A stretch of DNA of 25,836 nucleotides from CAZCRE01 sp964501075 (GTDB lineage: Archaea > Thermoproteota > Bathyarchaeia > Bathyarchaeales > Bathycorpusculaceae), in NCBI GenBank assembly GCA_964501075.1, contig CAZCRE010000007.1:1-25836 (forward strand). The letters run 5' to 3'. The translations under genes were made by a program, and so were the position numbers. The notes below the pieces were generated by a model. That model made no database searches, was not told the DNA's origin, and was given only the letters and a program-made list of their open reading frames with translations. Shown here one piece after another: positions 1-8,128 of the stretch. Position 1 is the stretch's first letter. Every line of letters starts with the position of its first letter.

Positions 1-100
1 TAAAGTTTCGATGGCAAGCATCCAAGCTTCTTTAAGCAATTTCGTCTCACGATTCAATAAGCAATCGTAAGATGTAGATAAGACTAGAGGCAACACGTAG

Positions 101-430
101 TCCGACTTCCTTGAAAGTCCCCTTCCAGTCTGGTTGGCTCCAACGCAAGTTGAGGTTCTGCCTATCGGCGACGATTTTCTGCGGTATGCCCAAGAGGTCA
201 ACAGAAAACTACTGGCCCATGGAGTGAGGTCCGAACTTGATTCCAGCGCATCAACCGTAAGCTACAAGAAAAGAGACGCTGAAGTTCGCAAGATTCCATA
301 CATAGCCCTATGCGGCAGACGCGAAGCTAAGACAGGAAAGATAGCCGTCAGGAAACATTGACTCGGCAGCGTAGGCTGCTTAGCAATAGAAGAGCTCACC
401 AACATCATCACTGAAGAACGCAGCCGATAG
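101..430 (+). pseudogene. Remnant of threonyl-tRNA synthetase, C-terminal anticodon-binding domain
   Basis: The frame translates to a clear class II ThrRS anticodon-binding domain: LPVWLAPTQVEVLPI at its start, then KKRDAEVRKIPYIALCGRRE and KTGKIAVR, which line up with the end of bacterial and archaeal ThrRS (WLAPVQV, KIR, RVPYMLVCG, GKVAVR). No catalytic domain precedes it: a TAG lies in frame at 98-100 and a TAA at 68-70, and nothing upstream in any frame looks like ThrRS. A TGA at 359-361 interrupts the domain, but the same frame continues with GSVGCLAIEELTNIITEERSR up to TAG at 428-430, matching the normal ThrRS tail. A CGA-to-TGA transition would explain the stop. I read it as a decayed gene copy; an intact thrS would be needed elsewhere. 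The alternative is a standalone anticodon-binding protein starting at TTG 134 and ending at 361. Confidence 0.78.
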
Positions 431-499
431 AGAGGAATCAGCCGCTAGCAAGAGATTTTAGGCAACGCTGTTCAATAGGCTAGCTAGGTCAGGGGCTAA

Positions 500-3184
500 A
501 TGGCGCAACAACGTTTGGACCAGCTGTTCTCGAAGGATCAACCTAAACGTTCAAACAACGTGCAAGCACAACCCGCCCAAACATTGAAACCTGCGGAGCA
601 AAACGAAAGAAAACGCACTTTTCCGCTGGTGGCCCCTGAAAATCTCCCCCCCTCGTATTTTGTGTCAGCCACCTACGATGGCCAAACCAAGAAAGCCTTG
701 ATCAAGCTTTACGAGCCAGCCTCCGGCCAAATCTACTTTTGGCTTGATAACACGGGACATAAGCCCTACTGTCTTACGAATCTTTCTCAGTATGAACTTG
801 AGAAGATAACAAGGCTAACAGAACATCCTGGTCTTGACCACTTTGAAATAGTGGAAAAGTTCGACGCTCTGTGCAATAGGAACGTGAAAGTCACAAAAAT
901 AGTCACGAACGATCCCTTGGCCGTCGGGGGCCGCCCATCAGGATGCATAAGGGACATAATACCGGAGGACTATCCAAGAGTTGCAGAAACGCCAATCGCT
1001 CAGGAAGATATCAAGGTCTGGGAATCAAAAATAAAATACTATCAATCCTACATTTACGACAGAAATCTCCAGCCAGGCATGCCCTACGAAATCAGGAATG
1101 GTCAGCTTCTACAGAAGAAAGCGGATGAAGCTGAAAAAATAGTTGCCGAAACAGTCAGAACTTTCAAGGACGCAACCGCTGAAGAACTGGAATACATTGA
1201 AGAGTGGGCCAGATTGCTGGAGTACCCCGCTCCGAAATTCCGCCGCGTCGCCTTGGACATAGAGGTTCTCGCGCCGACCCCGACGAGAATGCCTGACCCT
1301 GAGGAAGCAGCGTATCCGGTCGTATGCGTTTCATTTTACAGTTCAGACGGTCTGCAAGAAGTACTGCTTCTAGAACGGGAGGGTGTCAGAGAAGGGTCCG
1401 AGCATCTTCCTGCCGAAATAGCCGTTAGGAAGTTCGACAGCGAGGACAAACTCATAAGAGCCGTTTTTGACTATTTGCGAATCTACCCGTTCGTTTTGAC
1501 CTTCAACGGCGATGACTTCGATCTGCCCTATCTGTTCAATAGGGCACAAAACGTTGGAATAAGAAGAAGCGAAGTCCCGATAGAACTTGGCAGACGCGTA
1601 TGCCTTCTGAGCTACGGCGTGCACATTGACCTGTACAGGTTTTTCTTCAATCGTTCAATCCAGATCTACGCCTTCAACAACCGCTACAGAGACGTGACAC
1701 TCGATGACGTGGGCAGGGCTCTAATCGGGCTACAGAAAGTGCGATTCGATAAGAACCTAGGCGAACTGACATACACAGAACTTGCCAAATACTGCTTCAG
1801 AGACGCAGAAATCACTTTCAGACTCTCAAGCTTTGAAGACGACTTGACAATGAAGCTCATTCTGGTTCTGGCTAGGATCAGCAGCATGCCGATGGAAGAC
1901 GTTAGCCGCCAAGGCGTTTCACGCTGGATAAGAGGCTTCATGCACCGCGAACACCGCAGGAAAAACATGCTCATACCGAACTCTCAAGACATAATCGCCG
2001 TAAAAGGCAAGACGGCCACGAAGGCAATCATAAAAGGCAAGAAATACAAGGGGGCCATAGTCGTCGAACCGACTCCAGGAGTCCATTTCAACGTTGCAGT
2101 AATGGACTTCCCAAGCCTGTATCCATCTATAATCAAAGTCTGGAATCTAGGCTACCAGTCGATCCTCTGCCCTCATCCAGAATGCCGTCACAACCTGATC
2201 CCTGACACACCACACTGGGTTTGCACGAAGAAGAGAGCGCTGGAAAGCCTCCTGATCGGCTCGCTCAGGGATCTTCGGGTCGAATGGTATAAGCCGAAAT
2301 CCAAAGACAAGACATTACCCACCGACTTGAGAAGCTGGTACAACGTAACACAGGGGGCTCTTAAAGTGATTCTAAACGCAAGCTACGGCGTATTCGGGGC
2401 TGACAGTTTCGATCTTTACTGTCCACCGGTCGCAGAGGCAACAGCAGCCGTTGGAAGACACTCCATAACTCAAATACTGCAGAGGGCAGAGCACCTTTGC
2501 ATTCAAGTGCTTTACGGCGACACAGATAGTCTCTTCCTGAAAAACCCGTCGAAGCAGCAAATTGAAGAGTTAACGCATTGGACAGAACATGAGTTAAAGA
2601 TGGGTTTGGATGTGGATAAGATCTATAGATATGCTGTTTTCAGTTCAAGAAAAAAGAACTACTTGGGAGTTTTAGAAGATGGAACGGTCGACGTAAAAGG
2701 GCTGACTGGCAAGAAACGTCACATTCCACTTTTCATAAAAAAAGCTTTTGACCAAATGAAACAACGCCTCGCAATAGTGAAGAGCCCATCTGAATTTGAA
2801 AATGCCAAGAAAGACATAACTGAAATTGTCCGTGACTGCTACCTGCGACTTAAGAGACGTGAATGGGAAAGCATGAACGACCTTGCTTTCAACGTCACCT
2901 TAGGGGAAGAGACATCACATTATACGAAAACAACGCCTCAACATGTCAAAGCCGCAAGAATGCTTGAGAAGAATGGAACAGAACTGAAAGCAGGCGACCG
3001 CATAAGCTTCGTTAAGACCACTAAGGAACCGCATGTAAAACCTGTTGAACTGGCAACAAAGAACGAAATTGATGTGGACAAGTACATAGCCTATCTCCAC
3101 TCCACTTTCGACCAAGTCTTAGATGCGTTGGGATTGGAATTTGAAGAAATAATCGGTTTAACCAAGCTTGAAAGATTCATGTAA
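500..3184 (+). CDS. Family B DNA polymerase, PolB1-like replicative type
   Basis: DNA-dependent DNA polymerase with 3'-5' proofreading, 894 aa, the usual size for archaeal PolB. Exonuclease motifs are visible: Exo I LDIE (D253, E255), Exo II FNGDDFD (about 335-341) and Exo III YCFRD (Y431, D435). Polymerase motifs follow: motif A MDFPSLYPSI (D536), motif B KVILNASYG (K622 to G630) and motif C YGDTDS (D674, D676). All catalytic acids are present. The N-terminus MAQQRLDQLF contains a PIP-box-like QxxLxxLF (Q3-F10), as expected for PCNA binding; crenarchaeal PolB1 has a similar N-terminal motif. A Cys/His cluster at 557-575 (CPHPEC, then HWVC) lies between motif A and the fingers and could bind zinc. 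No intein is seen. The ATG at 500 has purine-rich AGGGGC just upstream and a possible TATA (GATTTTA, 454-460) about 43 bp upstream. Confidence 0.95.
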   Translation: MAQQRLDQLFSKDQPKRSNNVQAQPAQTLKPAEQNERKRTFPLVAPENLPPSYFVSATYDGQTKKALIKLYEPASGQIYFWLDNTGHKPYCLTNLSQYELEKITRLTEHPGLDHFEIVEKFDALCNRNVKVTKIVTNDPLAVGGRPSGCIRDIIPEDYPRVAETPIAQEDIKVWESKIKYYQSYIYDRNLQPGMPYEIRNGQLLQKKADEAEKIVAETVRTFKDATAEELEYIEEWARLLEYPAPKFRRVALDIEVLAPTPTRMPDPEEAAYPVVCVSFYSSDGLQEVLLLEREGVREGSEHLPAEIAVRKFDSEDKLIRAVFDYLRIYPFVLTFNGDDFDLPYLFNRAQNVGIRRSEVPIELGRRVCLLSYGVHIDLYRFFFNRSIQIYAFNNRYRDVTLDDVGRALIGLQKVRFDKNLGELTYTELAKYCFRDAEITFRLSSFEDDLTMKLILVLARISSMPMEDVSRQGVSRWIRGFMHREHRRKNMLIPNSQDIIAVKGKTATKAIIKGKKYKGAIVVEPTPGVHFNVAVMDFPSLYPSIIKVWNLGYQSILCPHPECRHNLIPDTPHWVCTKKRALESLLIGSLRDLRVEWYKPKSKDKTLPTDLRSWYNVTQGALKVILNASYGVFGADSFDLYCPPVAEATAAVGRHSITQILQRAEHLCIQVLYGDTDSLFLKNPSKQQIEELTHWTEHELKMGLDVDKIYRYAVFSSRKKNYLGVLEDGTVDVKGLTGKKRHIPLFIKKAFDQMKQRLAIVKSPSEFENAKKDITEIVRDCYLRLKRREWESMNDLAFNVTLGEETSHYTKTTPQHVKAARMLEKNGTELKAGDRISFVKTTKEPHVKPVELATKNEIDVDKYIAYLHSTFDQVLDALGLEFEEIIGLTKLERFM

Positions 3185-3218
3185 ACACAAGCAAGGTTTT
3201 AGCATGGTCCAGCCTGGC

Positions 3219-3572
3219 TTAGGTCGCCACTTTCAATCCACGTGACTCCAGCGATCCTATTATGCTTGACCTTCCGATTATTGAAAGCAATACGTAACCA
3301 ATCCCTGCTACCGCAATCAAACTGCTGATTGTTATGCTGACAACCATGGCGGCTATTGGCGGCAAAGCATTGAGAACTTCTGGCGGCGTAAGAAACGGAA
3401 AGAATATCGAAAGATAAGCACCTACTACAAGCCCTATGGGCAACGCCCCAGCAACACAGGCGAAGAATCTATGCTTGCGAAGCAGGAGAACCACGCTTGC
3501 CGCGATCAAGTGGGATATGACCTTAATTCCCTTTCTCTCGTCTAGCAATATAATCAAGAACCTAAGAAGCAA
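3219..3572 (-). CDS. Small membrane protein of unknown function, distal in the queT-queC operon
   Basis: About 117 aa and very hydrophobic, with roughly three membrane segments (about residues 15-33, 37-60 and 68-100) and a short basic tail. I do not recognise the family. The TTG start at 3572 lies 16 bp after the queC stop; there is no ATG in this frame between the two genes, and the frame is also open back into queC, so the true start is uncertain. Its close spacing and shared strand with queC and queT suggest co-transcription, but that does not show a role in deazapurine metabolism. It converges on the polymerase gene, with 34 bp between the two stop codons. Confidence 0.6.
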   Translation of the reverse strand: MLLRFLIILLDERKGIKVISHLIAASVVLLLRKHRFFACVAGALPIGLVVGAYLSIFFPFLTPPEVLNALPPIAAMVVSITISSLIAVAGIGYVLLSIIGRSSIIGSLESRGLKVAT

Positions 3573-3588
3573 GCTCTTGAGCCTGATA

Positions 3589-4245
3589 TTACTTAATGTA
3601 TTCTGTTGGATCGTCTATCTTTGCTTCTTTGAAGGCATTCTTCCTGTTCACGCATGACTCGCATGTTCCACAATGCTTTTCTTCGCCTCGATAACAAGAC
3701 CATGTGAGTTCAAAAGGGACCCCAAGCTGCTTTCCGATTTTTAGCACTTCTGACTTCTGTAGGTTACTGAAAGGAGCTTCTATTCGGATTTCTACATCTG
3801 TTCCTAGCTTGGCTGTATTCTCAAAAGACTTGTAGAACTCTTTCCTGCAGTCTGGGTAAAAGGGATCGTCAGAGCCTTGTGCTCCATAGAACACTTCAAC
3901 AGCTCCAATCGAAATAGCGTAAGAAACGGCAACGGAGAGGAATATAGCATTTCTGAAAGGAACTATTATTGGTTGAGTGAAGCTTGAGGTTAACTCGATA
4001 TTTTTGTCGCAAAGCGCAGTTACTCCAGTAAAAACGTCTCTTAAAGAGCCCAGATCTATGATCTTGATCGGGATACCAAGCTTCTCAGCCATGACTACGG
4101 CATGTTTGATTTCCTTTTCCGCTATCTGACCGTAATTGAACGTCAAGGCATGAACCTCGTAGCCTTGTTTTCTTGCCCAATAAGCAACGACTGCGGAATC
4201 TGGTCCCCCACTGAGCACAACAATACACTTTTCTGCTTTAGCCAA
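3589..4245 (-). CDS. queC: 7-cyano-7-deazaguanine (preQ0) synthase
   Basis: QueC converts 7-carboxy-7-deazaguanine to preQ0 with ATP and ammonia; in archaea preQ0 feeds archaeosine formation in the tRNA D-loop. The 218-aa protein has the family signature: PP-loop VLSGGPDSAVV (residues 10-20), FNYGQ near 36-40, VPFRNAIFLS, and a C-terminal zinc site of four cysteines in CYRGEEKHCGTCESC. The length is normal. The start is TTG at 4245, just after the queT stop (TGA 4249-4251), with purine-rich GGTGGGAG upstream, so translation is probably coupled to queT. It is the second gene of queT-queC-membrane protein. Confidence 0.95.
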   Translation of the reverse strand: MAKAEKCIVVLSGGPDSAVVAYWARKQGYEVHALTFNYGQIAEKEIKHAVVMAEKLGIPIKIIDLGSLRDVFTGVTALCDKNIELTSSFTQPIIVPFRNAIFLSVAVSYAISIGAVEVFYGAQGSDDPFYPDCRKEFYKSFENTAKLGTDVEIRIEAPFSNLQKSEVLKIGKQLGVPFELTWSCYRGEEKHCGTCESCVNRKNAFKEAKIDDPTEYIK

Positions 4246-4248
4246 TGC

Positions 4249-4728
4249 TCACTCCCACCATTTGAATCTCAGATCGATCAATTTGAAGATAAATGCCCCT
4301 ATCAAACAGACTATTTGTTCACTAATCAGAAGGTAGGGAAACGTTGCTACCAATGGCAAACCAAAAAGCTGGTTTAACATCCAACTAACACCTATGGGTA
4401 CTATGACTGCGATGATTGCGCCTTCGATGAAATAATTCTCCTTGAATCTCTTGGCAACGATAAAACCTACGATTCCTGCGACTAGACTGACCAGTGGCAT
4501 AAAGACGAGCTCGTATGGCCCAGAAAAAGGACTGAAAAGATTTCCCACAATTACTCCGATAGCATAGCCTATGCTCAAGACCCATTTCTTCGCAATTGCT
4601 GGTCTCAGTACACCCGCAACTCTAAACTGCAATGTGTAAAAAGACACTGGAGCAAAGACATAGACCAATACAGCGTATAAAGATGCAAAAATACTCACCA
4701 ATGCTATGTCCTTAGTCTCTATTTTCAA
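4249..4728 (-). CDS. queT: QueT-family transporter (ECF-type S component) for a queuosine/archaeosine precursor
   Basis: An integral membrane protein with about five or six helices. The segment FRVAGVLRPAIAKK followed by GYAIGVIVGNLFSPFSGPYE resembles the QueT family of substrate-binding S components, which need shared EcfA/EcfT partners that are not in this window. A longer frame reaches 4779, but I place the start at TTG 4728 because AGGAGGTTT (4733-4741) lies at proper spacing just upstream; this gives 159 aa. Its position directly before queC supports uptake of a 7-deazaguanine precursor. It has its own TATA-like box (4817-4824) and a GC-rich hairpin leader (4758-4788), so regulation at this gene is likely. 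Confidence 0.82.
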   Translation of the reverse strand: MKIETKDIALVSIFASLYAVLVYVFAPVSFYTLQFRVAGVLRPAIAKKWVLSIGYAIGVIVGNLFSPFSGPYELVFMPLVSLVAGIVGFIVAKRFKENYFIEGAIIAVIVPIGVSWMLNQLFGLPLVATFPYLLISEQIVCLIGAFIFKLIDLRFKWWE

Positions 4729-4732
4729 TCGT

Positions 4733-4788
4733 AAACCTCCTACACCGGGGTTTTTATGGCGGAACGGGTGGAGGCCCACTCACCCGCC
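4733..4788 (-). promoter_or_regulatory. Structured queT leader with possible anti-Shine-Dalgarno (candidate riboswitch)
   Basis: On the minus strand the queT leader can fold in alternative ways. Fold A pairs GGCGG (4788-4784) with CCGCC (4762-4758), with an inner GUGG/CCAC stem (4779-4776 with 4771-4768). Fold B pairs CGGGUG (4786-4781) with CACCCG (4770-4765). In addition CCUCC (4774-4770) is complementary to the Shine-Dalgarno core GGAGG (4740-4736), extendable by three G-U pairs. CCUCC is partly hidden in fold A and largely exposed in the loop of fold B, so the folds could switch access to the ribosome site. No U-run follows, so it is not a terminator. Ligand and function are inference. 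Confidence 0.45.
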
Positions 4789-4816
4789 AATTGGTTTTAT
4801 GCACACACAACTGAAC

Positions 4817-4824
4817 TATTAAAA
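4817..4824 (-). promoter_or_regulatory. TATA-like box for queT operon
   Basis: CTTTTAAT on the minus strand. A start about 26 bp downstream would fall near 4795, giving a leader of roughly 65 nt that contains the hairpin and the Shine-Dalgarno site. Confidence 0.45.
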
Positions 4825-4851
4825 GCTATTGCAGTTCTTCTTAACAAGGTC

Positions 4852-5718
4852 TTAGGTCGAATACTGAATCAGCAATGCAAACAAAGTAGAACCAGCCACC
4901 AAGAGCGAGATTATCAAGACAGTTTGTCGTTCGGTCATTGGACGATGGAAAGTGATGAGCGTGATTAGGCTTCTTCTGTGGTCCGAGGACAGCTTCTTTC
5001 CATCAAAAGAAACGTGTGCCCTAGTTCTGAAAAAGAAAAAGGTCAACAGGATTAACGCGGAGTTAAAGATGTATGGCAGAAGCGAAATCACCAAGTCAAA
5101 TTTGAGGTCAGAAATGATCGAAAAAGCGGCCAGCGTCATCCCTATTGAGAAAGATCCGGTGTTGCCGACGAATATTTTGCCTCTGAAATTGAAGAAGGCA
5201 AGCAATAACCACACTGCGATCGGGGCATATAATAGGATTGCGTAACGTCCTGAGATCAACGTTAATCCAATCATGATTATTGCTGGGCAAACTGTTTCCA
5301 GACCGTTCAGCCCTCCGAGCTGATTTACAGTGTTGGTGATTATCGTTACAAGCAAGGGGATTATGAGGAAATAGTAGTAAACACCGAAATCTATGGTTCC
5401 AAAGAGAGGGATGGATATGGCAGTGCGCAGTTGAAGGGTAGAAGCTAACGAGACAAGGGGTATTGCAGCAATCAATGGCAGGAATGCCTTGTATCGCCAT
5501 TTGAGGTCAATCCAGTCGTCAAGTAACCCCATGAAACCACCGAACAAGATGCAAACAGCCAATGTCAGGGGCGGGGAAATCCCATTTGAAACCTCGACAA
5601 CATCAAAGAAGTAAATCAGAAAAAGGTATACAGTGCTAAGCAGCACGTAGAAAACGCCCAGACCATTCGAAACCATAGGCTTATTTGGTTTGTGATGATC
5701 TGGAACTTTCGGGAACAA
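4852..5718 (-). CDS. Glycosyltransferase family 4, AglH/GPT-like GlcNAc-1-phosphate transferase
   Basis: Polytopic membrane enzyme of the MraY/WecA/ALG7 superfamily, which transfers a sugar-1-phosphate from a UDP-sugar to a polyprenyl phosphate; in archaea this is the first step of N-glycan lipid assembly. Visible motifs: DKPxKP-like HKPNKPMVSNGLG at 9-21, DDWIDLKWRYK at 67-77 (metal and substrate aspartates), NTVNQLGGLNGLE at 129-141 and FVGNTGSFSIG at 183-193. Two oddities: the last motif has Asn186 (codon AAC) where most relatives have a metal-binding Asp (GD), and the protein starts directly at the KPxKP motif, lacking the usual first membrane helix (288 aa instead of about 320). TTG at 5718 has GGGAGAG upstream and lies 12 bp after the aglB stop, so the two genes form an operon. 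Confidence 0.85.
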   Translation of the reverse strand: MFPKVPDHHKPNKPMVSNGLGVFYVLLSTVYLFLIYFFDVVEVSNGISPPLTLAVCILFGGFMGLLDDWIDLKWRYKAFLPLIAAIPLVSLASTLQLRTAISIPLFGTIDFGVYYYFLIIPLLVTIITNTVNQLGGLNGLETVCPAIIMIGLTLISGRYAILLYAPIAVWLLLAFFNFRGKIFVGNTGSFSIGMTLAAFSIISDLKFDLVISLLPYIFNSALILLTFFFFRTRAHVSFDGKKLSSDHRRSLITLITFHRPMTERQTVLIISLLVAGSTLFALLIQYST

Positions 5719-5730
5719 GGTTGCTCTCCC

Positions 5731-7998
5731 TTACGGATTTGGGAAATCGCTGTAGTACTTCTGCCAGTCTATTTCGTACAAGCACACGAGTGGAACGACG
5801 CCGTAGTATTTGCTGCTGGCGTCGGTACGGGACAAGCTTAGTCCTGCAAAGAAAGCCTCTTTGAAGTACGTTGGCTGAATCCATGTGTCTGGGTCTGTCA
5901 TGCCTTGGCCCTGTGTCGCTATCCACCGCTGTTTCGCGTAGCTCATCAGCTTGTAAATTGTTGTGTTCTGCCCAGTCACTGTCGAGCCAGGTTGAGGAGT
6001 ATCGCTCCAAACCCACTTCTGTACCGTTGCGTTGTACTCGCCGAAGCTAGTGTCATTTTCCCATGATGACTGCTCATCAATCAGGCCTTCGTTTATGAAC
6101 CTTTGTTTGGCCTGCCCGGAGATCTTTGCCATCCACGTCCATTTTCCTTCATCGCCGTAGTTAACCCAGGTTCCTGAGTTAACCTCAGTTGTTGTGAAGA
6201 CCAAGATGTATTTTGCTTTGTAGCGAGACAGCATTTTCACTGATTGGGTTTCGTTCGCCATGAATGAGAAACCTACGTTCTCAATCGAAGTCCCATTTAT
6301 TGTGGCGTTATCTGCAAGTGATGTCACGTTACCCAGAAACGTCAGCCAGTAGCCATAGTCCCACCAGCTACACACCACTATGGAAGAGTTGTGCATATCG
6401 TTCAAATACTTCAGCGCGTCAAGCCATTCACTAACTGGCGCGTTAGGGCGAATGGGAAGACTGCCTGCAGTAATCGTCACCGGGGCATAGGATTGGTTAA
6501 TCACTTTGGGCATTCCACCTGATTGCGGTGAAAAAGCAAAGTTGGTCATCAGAACGATGAATATCAAGAAGACGGCAGTCCCACTAAACTCTTTCCCAAC
6601 ATGCTCGAAGCTGAATCTCTTTTTTGGAAGGATTCTAGGCTGTTCCCTCAGGAGGGTACGGAAAGGATTCAGCACCCCAATGATTCCAACACCGGCTACG
6701 ATGCTGAATGCTGGAGCAAACACAACCAATAGACGTACCATTGAAGTTGCAAAGTAAAGTGAAGTGAGCCCGTACAACAACAAGAACAGATTGTTATTCG
6801 TGGGATTTCTTGCCACAAAATATAGCCCGACTATGAAGAAGAGTATGCCTATTCCAGTATCGTAATATATTGAACTCCAAGATGAAATTCTGTGCTCAGC
6901 CACGGAGTCTATCAGCGGTGAACTTGCCCGCATGAATGGGTTCAACACAGAAATAAACTTCCCTGCTATGGAGCCCATATAGCCGAGTTGCCAAAGTGCG
7001 ACAAAACCCCCTATCAAGACGGCCAGAAAGAGCACGGCAAACAAGATCTTCGACTTGGTCGACTTTGAGACATGGAGAATCTCATCGAGCAGAAGCAACA
7101 CAAATACTCCTGCGACTGGAAGGATGGCGGAGCCAAGGAGGTATTTTGTGGTTAGGTATGGAATGTTTATGGCGATGAAAAGCCCCAATCCGAAGGTCAA
7201 ACTGTAGGACAATAGAAGACGGCGAGAATACCTTTTTAGCAGGATAAGCGCGAAGACGAAAAGCGCAGTGAGGCCTATCGGATAGTAGGCACCGCCCCAC
7301 CCAGAAATGAAGTATCCCAGCGCGGCACCTGCACCCAAAGCGTACTTTATGCTGGAACCGACAGGTCTGCTGTCGTCAATTCCTCTTAGGAAAAGAAAAG
7401 CAAATAGGATAAGGGAAAATATGCCCAATGTTTCATCGTCAAAGAAGCCCAGTGAAGTTCGCTGAATGAAAGAGGAACTCAAAGCTAGAAACAGAGACGC
7501 AATCAATCCCACAGATCTGCCGCCGATGTCTTTTCCGAGGAAGTAAATGGCCAAGCATGCTAGAGTACCCATTATTGCTGGATAGATGGCGCAAAAAGCC
7601 ATTAAATCAATGTTGATGCCCAGAACTGAAATCACTTCATATAAGAAAGCCGCTGTCGCCGGCAGTCCCGGATAAGACATTGCCATGTTGATCCCGTCAG
7701 GGGCCCATCGTTGAGTATCAACCCATTGCGTTGGCCAGAATGGTGAAGTGAAACCGTGCTGAACCATGTATCGTGTTAGGCTGAATTGATAATATGGGTC
7801 AAACTCGGAAAGATGTATTGCGCCTGTTTCTATTTCCCAGCGTAATGGTAACATGCGGATCGTAAAAGCAACAAACAAGATGAGCAACAGCGCTGAAAAA
7901 GTCAATATTGAACTGTGACTTACTTTAATCCTCAGCTTCCCCAGTTTTTTCAAACTGTCCCTAATGTTCTCTTTTGACAAGGCTTCTGTAAGCTCCAT
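5731..7998 (-). CDS. aglB: Oligosaccharyltransferase, STT3/AglB family
   Basis: Transfers the lipid-linked glycan to Asn in NxS/T sequons of exported proteins. The 755-aa protein has a cytosolic N-terminus, a first membrane helix near 30-48, the first acidic motif SEFDPYYQF (D67) in the following external loop, a second acidic motif LGFFDDETLG (D187, D188, E189), about a dozen further helices, and a soluble C-terminal domain with the sequon-binding motif WWDYG at 545-549. The C-terminal domain itself has several NxS/T sequons. ATG 7998 is about 28 bp from a TATA-like TTAATAATGT (8021-8030), fitting leaderless transcription. The downstream AglH-like transferase in the same operon would start the lipid-linked glycan that this enzyme uses. 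Confidence 0.96.
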   Translation of the reverse strand: MELTEALSKENIRDSLKKLGKLRIKVSHSSILTFSALLLILFVAFTIRMLPLRWEIETGAIHLSEFDPYYQFSLTRYMVQHGFTSPFWPTQWVDTQRWAPDGINMAMSYPGLPATAAFLYEVISVLGINIDLMAFCAIYPAIMGTLACLAIYFLGKDIGGRSVGLIASLFLALSSSFIQRTSLGFFDDETLGIFSLILFAFLFLRGIDDSRPVGSSIKYALGAGAALGYFISGWGGAYYPIGLTALFVFALILLKRYSRRLLLSYSLTFGLGLFIAINIPYLTTKYLLGSAILPVAGVFVLLLLDEILHVSKSTKSKILFAVLFLAVLIGGFVALWQLGYMGSIAGKFISVLNPFMRASSPLIDSVAEHRISSWSSIYYDTGIGILFFIVGLYFVARNPTNNNLFLLLYGLTSLYFATSMVRLLVVFAPAFSIVAGVGIIGVLNPFRTLLREQPRILPKKRFSFEHVGKEFSGTAVFLIFIVLMTNFAFSPQSGGMPKVINQSYAPVTITAGSLPIRPNAPVSEWLDALKYLNDMHNSSIVVCSWWDYGYWLTFLGNVTSLADNATINGTSIENVGFSFMANETQSVKMLSRYKAKYILVFTTTEVNSGTWVNYGDEGKWTWMAKISGQAKQRFINEGLIDEQSSWENDTSFGEYNATVQKWVWSDTPQPGSTVTGQNTTIYKLMSYAKQRWIATQGQGMTDPDTWIQPTYFKEAFFAGLSLSRTDASSKYYGVVPLVCLYEIDWQKYYSDFPNP

Positions 7999-8020
7999 CC
8001 TAGGTCCATCTCTCTTACTG

Positions 8021-8030
8021 ACATTATTAA
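8021..8030 (-). promoter_or_regulatory. TATA-like box for aglB
   Basis: TTAATAATGT on the minus strand, centred about 28 bp before the ATG. A second A/T-rich box with a GTATATATGC core lies near 8080-8092 and could give a longer transcript. The rest of 7999-8128 shows nothing further. Confidence 0.4.
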
Positions 8031-8128
8031 GGTGTTTTATTATCCTTACGGTTAACTAGCGATTCAGATGACGTACGTTATGCATATATACTTTCCCGAA
8101 AAGAAGCAGAACACAGTTTTCTCCTGCA

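Noticed and set aside
359..361. TGA in the ThrRS remnant as selenocysteine or readthrough codon
   Set aside because: Further in-frame stops (TAA 68-70, TAG 98-100) and the missing catalytic domain point to decay; I see no SECIS-like structure.
4758..4788. GC-rich hairpin as terminator of the aglB-aglH operon
   Set aside because: On the minus strand it is followed by AUAAAAACCCC, not a U-run, and it lies downstream of a TATA box and before a ribosome site.
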